Assembly (NCBI RefSeq): GCF_003583405.1
Contig: NZ_QXEC01000013.1
Location: 92,932 to 156,931 of the forward strand
Length of the DNA stretch: 64,000 nt
DNA from: Micromonospora radicis
GTDB lineage: Bacteria; Actinomycetota; Actinomycetes; Mycobacteriales; Micromonosporaceae
Direction of reading: 5' to 3'
The translations under genes and the position numbers were made by a program. The notes under the pieces were generated by a model, which saw only the letters and a list, made by a program, of their open reading frames with translations, searched no databases and was not told the DNA's origin. Of this stretch, positions 59,820 through 64,000 are shown piece after piece; positions within the stretch are counted from its first letter, which is position 1, and the number at the start of each line of letters is the position of its first letter.

Positions 59820-61373
59820 ATGTCGCCGCTGACCCCCAACCTCCGGTTGCACGACCGCTACGTACTGCACGACCGCATCGGCCTCGGAGGCATGTCCGAG
59901 GTGTGGCGGGCCGACGACGAGATCCTGGGCCGACCCGTCGCGGTCAAGGTGCTCGCCCGGACGCTCGCCGTCGACCCGGAACTGCGGGCCACCATCCGGC
60001 GCGAGGCCCGCGCCGCGGCCCGACTCACCCATCCACACGTCACCCAGGTGTACGACTACGGCGAGGCCAGGCTCCCCGGTGGGATCGTGCCGTACCTGGT
60101 GATGGAACTGGTCGACGGGCGCAACCTCGCCGATCGACTGGCCGACGGGCCGCTGCCCTGGCCGGCGGCGCTGCGGATGGGCGCGCAGGTCGCCGCGGCG
60201 CTGGCCGCCGCGCACCAGATCGGGGTGGTGCACCGCGACGTCAAGCCCGGCAACGTCATGCTCACCGAGACCGGCGCCAAGGTACTGGACTTCGGCATCG
60301 CCGCCCTCGCCGGGCCGCTGCCCGCCGCCCAGGCCGGACCGGCCGCCGAACCCATCATGGGTACCCCGGCGTACACCGCACCGGAGCGGTTGCGGGCCGA
60401 GGCGCCCAACCCGGCCAGCGACGTGTACGCCCTCGGCGTGCTGCTGTACCGCACCCTCACCGGTGACCTCCCGCTGCCCGTGCAGAGCTGGGAGGACGCG
60501 TTGGTGGCGCACGCCAACCGTCGTCCGGTGGCGCCCCTGAGGCTGTCGGGGCTGCCCGCCGACGCCGCCGACCTGGTGCTGGCCTGCCTCGACCCCGACC
60601 CGAGCCGACGGCCCACCGCCGGGCAACTGGCCGCCCGGTTCCGCGACGCCGTCAGCGGGGTGGCCGGCCCGTCCACCACGGTGCTGCCGATCATCGCCAC
60701 CACCGCGACCCGGTCCAGCTCCACCGTCACCGCCGACGACGAGCCGGCCGGGCCGGGCACGCATCCGCCGACGCTCGTCGACCGCACCGGCACCTGGCCC
60801 GGCACCGCCGCGCCGAGGGCCGGTTCCCGGTCCACGAGTCCCCGGCCGTCCGCCGGCCGGGCGCGCGCCGACGGACCCCCCGGGCGGCGGCCCGGTCGGC
60901 CCCGCCGCCCGGGACCGGCACCGGCCAACGCACTGGTCGCGGCCGCCCTGGCCCTGTTCGTGGTGCTGGGCGGGCTTCTCTGGCTCGGCAACCGCGGCGA
61001 CGAGTCGGCCACGGCCGCCGCCGGTGCCACCCCGCCGACCACCTCGGTCGCACCGTCCCCGACCCGGCCCGCCCTCACCCCGTCGACGCCGTCGACCGAA
61101 CCGGTGGACCTGCGCGGGCTCGCCACCGAGTTCATCGCGACGCTCACCGAGGCGCAGCTCACCGACGACGTCGACCGCAAGGCCGCCGACCGGCTGCGCA
61201 AGGACCTCGCCAAGCTCGTCGCGGGCAAGCCGAAGGACCGCGAGAAGCGGATCGACGACCTACGCGAGCGGATCGAGGACGAGGCCGAGCACGGGCGGAT
61301 CCCGGCCGAGTTCGCCGCCCGGATGGACGACCTGCTCGACCGCCTGGAGGCCAACCTGCCCGAGGACGACTGA
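59820..61373 (+). CDS. Membrane Ser/Thr protein kinase
   Basis: The 517-aa protein has a Hanks-type kinase domain (about 10-275): [14 protein letters not shown] (Lys), [13 protein letters not shown] (catalytic Asp near residue 140), DFGIA and [12 protein letters not shown] long Pro/Arg-rich linker follows (about 300-375), then one TM helix (about 377-400) and a charged, coiled-coil-like external part (about 425-517). There are no PASTA repeats. ATG at 59820 is close to a -10-like CAGACT and may be leaderless. Confidence 0.9.
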   Translation: MSPLTPNLRLHDRYVLHDRIGLGGMSEVWRADDEILGRPVAVKVLARTLAVDPELRATIRREARAAARLTHPHVTQVYDYGEARLPGGIVPYLVMELVDGRNLADRLADGPLPWPAALRMGAQVAAALAAAHQIGVVHRDVKPGNVMLTETGAKVLDFGIAALAGPLPAAQAGPAAEPIMGTPAYTAPERLRAEAPNPASDVYALGVLLYRTLTGDLPLPVQSWEDALVAHANRRPVAPLRLSGLPADAADLVLACLDPDPSRRPTAGQLAARFRDAVSGVAGPSTTVLPIIATTATRSSSTVTADDEPAGPGTHPPTLVDRTGTWPGTAAPRAGSRSTSPRPSAGRARADGPPGRRPGRPRRPGPAPANALVAAALALFVVLGGLLWLGNRGDESATAAAGATPPTTSVAPSPTRPALTPSTPSTEPVDLRGLATEFIATLTEAQLTDDVDRKAADRLRKDLAKLVAGKPKDREKRIDDLRERIEDEAEHGRIPAEFAARMDDLLDRLEANLPEDD

Positions 61374-61379
61374 CCGTCC

Positions 61380-62084
61380 TCAGGTGAGCGTGGCGCGGAC
61401 GTACTCACCGGGCTCGGTACCGGCGCGGGCCAGCACCGAGCCGTCCGGCGCCCAGATCCCCGAGCGGCCCGCCGGCTCGGCGAAGCCGCCGCCGGTCGGG
61501 CTGGCGAAGCTGGCCACCGCGACGAAGATCCGGTGTGTGGTGGCGATCCGCGACGCCCGCTCGTCCACCATCGACCGATCGCTCGCCAGTTCCGCCACGG
61601 AGGCCAGGTATCCGTCGACGCCGAGGGCACAGGTGGCCGCCGCGTGCTCCGCGACCGAGGTGTCCTTGCAGATGGCCAGGCCGAGCCGCCAGCCGTCGAC
61701 GGTCAACACGACCGGCTCCGGGCCCGGCGTGAACCGGCGGGCCTCGACCGCACCGAGCCACACCTTGCGGTACACCACCCGGACACCGGTGCCGTCCACC
61801 GCGAGGGTGGCGATGTGCTCGCCGACCACCGGCGCACCGACCAGGGCCAGGGTTCCGGTCGCCGCGCAGGCGTCCACGAGCGGTGCCAGCCGCGGATCGC
61901 CCGGGTCGACCGGCGCGGCGTCCAGCTCGTAGCCGGTCAGGGAGAGTTCCGGAAAGACCACCACCCGGGCCGCGGCCGCGCCGACCAGCGCCGCGTGCGC
62001 GGCCGCGTTCGCGGCGACGTCGTACGCGCGGCAGGCCGGCTGGGCGACGGCGATGTCGAGGGGACCACGGATCGACTCCTGCAC
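61380..62084 (-). CDS. Carbon-nitrogen hydrolase (nitrilase superfamily)
   Basis: The 234-aa protein keeps the triad: Glu in VVFPELSLTGYEL (near residue 45), Lys in YRKVWLG (near 107), Cys in LAICKDTSV (near 138). It is an amidase/deaminated-glutathione amidase-like enzyme; substrate unknown. GTG 62084 gives the normal family start (LDIAVAQPACR). Convergent with the kinase gene (6-nt gap). Confidence 0.85.
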   Translation of the reverse strand: MQESIRGPLDIAVAQPACRAYDVAANAAAHAALVGAAAARVVVFPELSLTGYELDAAPVDPGDPRLAPLVDACAATGTLALVGAPVVGEHIATLAVDGTGVRVVYRKVWLGAVEARRFTPGPEPVVLTVDGWRLGLAICKDTSVAEHAAATCALGVDGYLASVAELASDRSMVDERASRIATTHRIFVAVASFASPTGGGFAEPAGRSGIWAPDGSVLARAGTEPGEYVRATLT

Positions 62085-62164
62085 CCTGCGGAGCCTACGA
62101 GTCCGGCCTCCGGAAAGTCGATACCGGCGTAACGCGTCCCAGGTTCGGTTCGTAGCGTGTGGGC

Positions 62165-62971
62165 ATGATTCGAGCCCCACACACCCTGTCCGGTGCTGAG
62201 GTCGTCGGCCAGTCCGCGCCGCCCGAGGACGGACTGGTCGGCTTCGTCACCGACCTGATGGAGCGACTCGGTGCCCCCGGGGCCGGGCTGGCCGTGGCGC
62301 TGGAGAACCTCTTCCCACCGATCCCGAGCGAGGTGATCCTGCCGCTGGCCGGGTTCGTCGCGGCCCAGGGCCGGATGAGCCTGGTCGGGGCGATCTTCTG
62401 GACCACGCTCGGGTCGGTGGTCGGCGCGCTGGCGCTGTACTGGATCGGCGCCGCGCTCGGGCGGGAGCGGACCCGGGCGATCGCGGCCAAGCTGCCGCTG
62501 GTGAAGCTGAGCGACATCGACCGGACCGAGGAGTGGTTTCTGCGGCACGGGGTGAAGGCCGTCTTCTTCGGCCGGATGATCCCGATCTTCCGGAGCATGA
62601 TCTCCATCCCGGCCGGGGTGGAACGGATGCCACTGCTGACCTTCGCCGTCTACACCACGCTGGGCAGCCTGATCTGGAACACCGTCTTCGTGCTGGCCGG
62701 CTACCTGCTCGGCGACAACTGGCACCTGGTCGAGGGGTACGCCGGCATCCTGCAGAACCTGGTCATCGTCGGCTGTGTGCTCGGGCTGGGCTGGTTCGTG
62801 GTCACCCGGCTGCGCCGGTCCCGCCGGGCCGGCGGGCTGCGGGCCAACGACTCCGGGGCCGGGCTGACCGACGCCGCGCCGACCGGCGTACCGGACCCGC
62901 AGGGCCGTGGCACCATCTACCGCAGCGCCTGGGCCGACGACCAGCGCGACCGGGGACCGGGAGAGGGCTGA
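62165..62971 (+). CDS. DedA family membrane protein
   Basis: The 268-aa protein has four to five TM helices and the DedA motifs ENLFPPIPSEVILPLAGF (near residue 48) and FGRMIPIFRSMISIPAGVERM (near 135). DedA proteins are lipid scramblase/flippase-like (undecaprenyl-phosphate, phosphatidylethanolamine) membrane proteins. C-terminal 50 residues are hydrophilic. ATG at 62165. Confidence 0.9.
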   Translation: MIRAPHTLSGAEVVGQSAPPEDGLVGFVTDLMERLGAPGAGLAVALENLFPPIPSEVILPLAGFVAAQGRMSLVGAIFWTTLGSVVGALALYWIGAALGRERTRAIAAKLPLVKLSDIDRTEEWFLRHGVKAVFFGRMIPIFRSMISIPAGVERMPLLTFAVYTTLGSLIWNTVFVLAGYLLGDNWHLVEGYAGILQNLVIVGCVLGLGWFVVTRLRRSRRAGGLRANDSGAGLTDAAPTGVPDPQGRGTIYRSAWADDQRDRGPGEG

Positions 62972-62975
62972 TGCC

Positions 62976-63401
62976 GTGGTGACCAGCGACGGGCCGCAGT
63001 GGGCCGACGAGGTCGGGGTGGTCGAACTGCCCGGCGGGGTGCGGGTACGTGGCCGGCGGATCGCTGACGTGGTCTCGCCGGCCGACTTCGGCCTGCTGCT
63101 GGCACCCGGGCCCACCCCCTCGTGGGCGTACCGGCGGGTGCGGTGGCCCGACTTCTGGGTGCCGACGGACCGGGCCGACGCCCTCGACGCCCTGGGCGAG
63201 GCGCTGCGCCGCGGGTACGCGGGCGAACGGGTCGAGGTCGCCTGTCGGGGCGGGACCGGTCGTACCGGCACCGCCCTGGCGGCCCTGGCCATCCTCGACG
63301 GGCTGCCCGCCGAGCAGGCGGTGGGCTGGGTCCGGGCCGTCTACCGGCCGGGCGCGGTGGAGACGCCCTGGCAGCGCCGCTGGCTACGCCGGCTGCGCTG
63401 A
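62976..63401 (+). CDS. Small protein-tyrosine-phosphatase-like protein
   Basis: The 141-aa protein contains the P-loop VEVACRGGTGRTGTALA, a CX5R phosphatase motif (Cys near residue 89). The WPDF segment may supply the general acid Asp. The GTG at 62976 (or the next at 62979) begins the reading frame 4 nt after the DedA stop. Probably active on phosphotyrosine or a small phosphate ester; partner unknown. It might oppose the nearby kinase, which is speculative. Confidence 0.8.
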   Translation: MVTSDGPQWADEVGVVELPGGVRVRGRRIADVVSPADFGLLLAPGPTPSWAYRRVRWPDFWVPTDRADALDALGEALRRGYAGERVEVACRGGTGRTGTALAALAILDGLPAEQAVGWVRAVYRPGAVETPWQRRWLRRLR

Positions 63402-63580
63402 GCCACGCGCAACGCCACGGGCGGGACCGAGCCGCTCGGCCGCCGGAGACGGCGCCGCTCGGCCGCCGCTGCCGTGCCGCTGCTCGCCCCGGCGGGCAGG
63501 GTCGGGCATCCGTACGAGCGGGCGCGCGGCGGGCGGGGCCGAGGCCCACCACCCACCGCGCGCCGTCGACCCGTGCCGGG

Positions 63581-64000
63581 TCAGCGCGCCACGCAGGGCC
63601 GGGCCAGGTTGACCAGCTCGGCGGGGCGGTTGCCGTCGACCCGGCCGATCGCGGTGGCGATCCGGTTGATGGCGGCCACCCGCTTGTCCTCCAGCGGGCC
63701 GACGATGGCGTTGCGGACGAAGTTCGCGCCACCCTCGGGCCGGACCGCCAGCTGCGCGAGGCGGGCGTCGGCCTCGGCGATCTGCCGGTCCAGGTTGGCC
63801 AGTTCACGCTGCACCTCGGCGGCGGCCTGGTTGGGCACCGCGGGCAGCCGGTCGGCCACGCTCGGGCAGCTCACCTTCTGCGCGACGCCGGCCCCACCGT
63901 TGTTACCCGCGTTCCCGTTGCCCGCGTTCCCGTTGCCCGCGTTCCCGTTGCCCGCGTTCCCGTTGCCCGCGTTCCCGTTGCCCGCGTTGCCGTTGCCCGT
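63581..64000 (-). CDS. Secreted-looking Gly-Asn-rich repeat protein (3' part)
   Basis: The reading frame is open from the stop at 63581 to the window end, so the gene is partial. The C-terminal 98 residues include a coiled coil (QAAAEVQRELANLDRQIAEA) and two Cys (VSCPSVADRLP, RPCVAR) that may form a disulfide. Before it lies a tract of Ala-Gly-Asn-Gly-Asn repeats encoded by the 15-bp repeats at 63906-63995. The composition suggests an extracytoplasmic protein; its N-terminus and function are outside the window. Confidence 0.7.
   Translation of the reverse strand, partial: TGNGNAGNGNAGNGNAGNGNAGNGNAGNGNAGNNGGAGVAQKVSCPSVADRLPAVPNQAAAEVQRELANLDRQIAEADARLAQLAVRPEGGANFVRNAIVGPLEDKRVAAINRIATAIGRVDGNRPAELVNLARPCVAR
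63906..63995 (-). repeat. Six 15-bp tandem repeats coding AGNGN
   Basis: The unit CCCGCGTTCCCGTTG (plus strand) is repeated six times without gaps; the sixth differs at one base, and a partial unit reaches the window end. On the minus strand each unit adds five residues (Ala-Gly-Asn-Gly-Asn). Copy number is likely to vary between strains. Confidence 0.9.

Noticed and set aside
63421..63468. 15-bp direct repeat GCCGCTCGGCCGCCG in the gap before the last gene
   Set aside because: Simple GC-rich composition in a 179-bp convergent gap; no other sign of function.
63906..64000. CRISPR array
   Set aside because: 15-bp units without spacers, in frame within a coding sequence.

Overview
The window is a very GC-rich, densely coding actinobacterial chromosome segment. 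GTG starts, 4-nt ATGA/GTGA gene overlaps, several candidate leaderless promoters, a DUF397/XRE-DUF5753 pair, an EccB protein and IclR-controlled aromatic catabolism all fit the Micromonosporaceae (Micromonospora-like). That assignment rests on gene style, not on a marker gene. No rRNA, tRNA, CRISPR array, insertion sequence or prophage was seen.

Region by region. 1-3.7 kb: a NarL-type two-component pair divergent from an MMPL exporter. 3.8-13.7 kb: a complete protocatechuate branch of the beta-ketoadipate pathway. pobA and an IclR regulator lie on the minus strand; pcaIJFHGBDC plus a second IclR regulator form a tightly overlapping plus-strand operon. Between the two lies the in-frame remnant of an aldehyde dehydrogenase. 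13.9-19 kb: a CPA1 antiporter, a PucR regulator, and a ferredoxin-reductase/fatty-acid-desaturase pair like Rv3230c/DesA3. 19-27.4 kb: an alpha/beta hydrolase, a small membrane protein, a lone EccB, a five-module GH10 xylanase with a TTCCGGAA operator-like element, and two membrane proteins.

27.8-46.0 kb: an 18-kb, all-plus-strand catabolic cluster whose substrate I cannot name. It encodes an Fe-S/FMN/FAD ene-reductase-type enzyme, a methyltransferase, a SnoaL-like protein, an SsuABC/NMT1-type importer, an SDR, an M20 homologue lacking key metal/catalytic residues, an alpha/beta-fold protein with His in place of the nucleophilic Ser, an Ohr/OsmC protein, an EamA exporter and an IclR regulator. 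These are followed by a CaiB CoA-transferase, a metal-dependent cyclase-family hydrolase, an MmgE/PrpD protein, a hydantoinase-like amidohydrolase and a CitE/HpcH lyase. Together they suggest import, ring or amide opening, CoA activation and aldol cleavage of an unknown, possibly cyclic-amide or methylated, compound. The importer is preceded by tandem 33-nt units, each able to form a hairpin with different but still self-complementary arms. This cluster is my best candidate for an undescribed system.

46-64 kb: two small methyltransferases, a histidine phosphatase, a GH63-type glucosylglycerate/mannosylglycerate hydrolase-like enzyme, and phoU followed by a PHO-box-preceded pstSCAB operon ending in an OmpR-type regulator whose receiver lacks the phospho-acceptor Asp. 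Then come a PemK/MazF-like protein, a GGDEF protein, the DUF397/XRE pair, a Ser/Thr kinase, a C-N hydrolase, a DedA protein, a small tyrosine phosphatase, and the 3' part of a secreted-looking protein with Gly-Asn-rich 15-bp tandem repeats running off the window.
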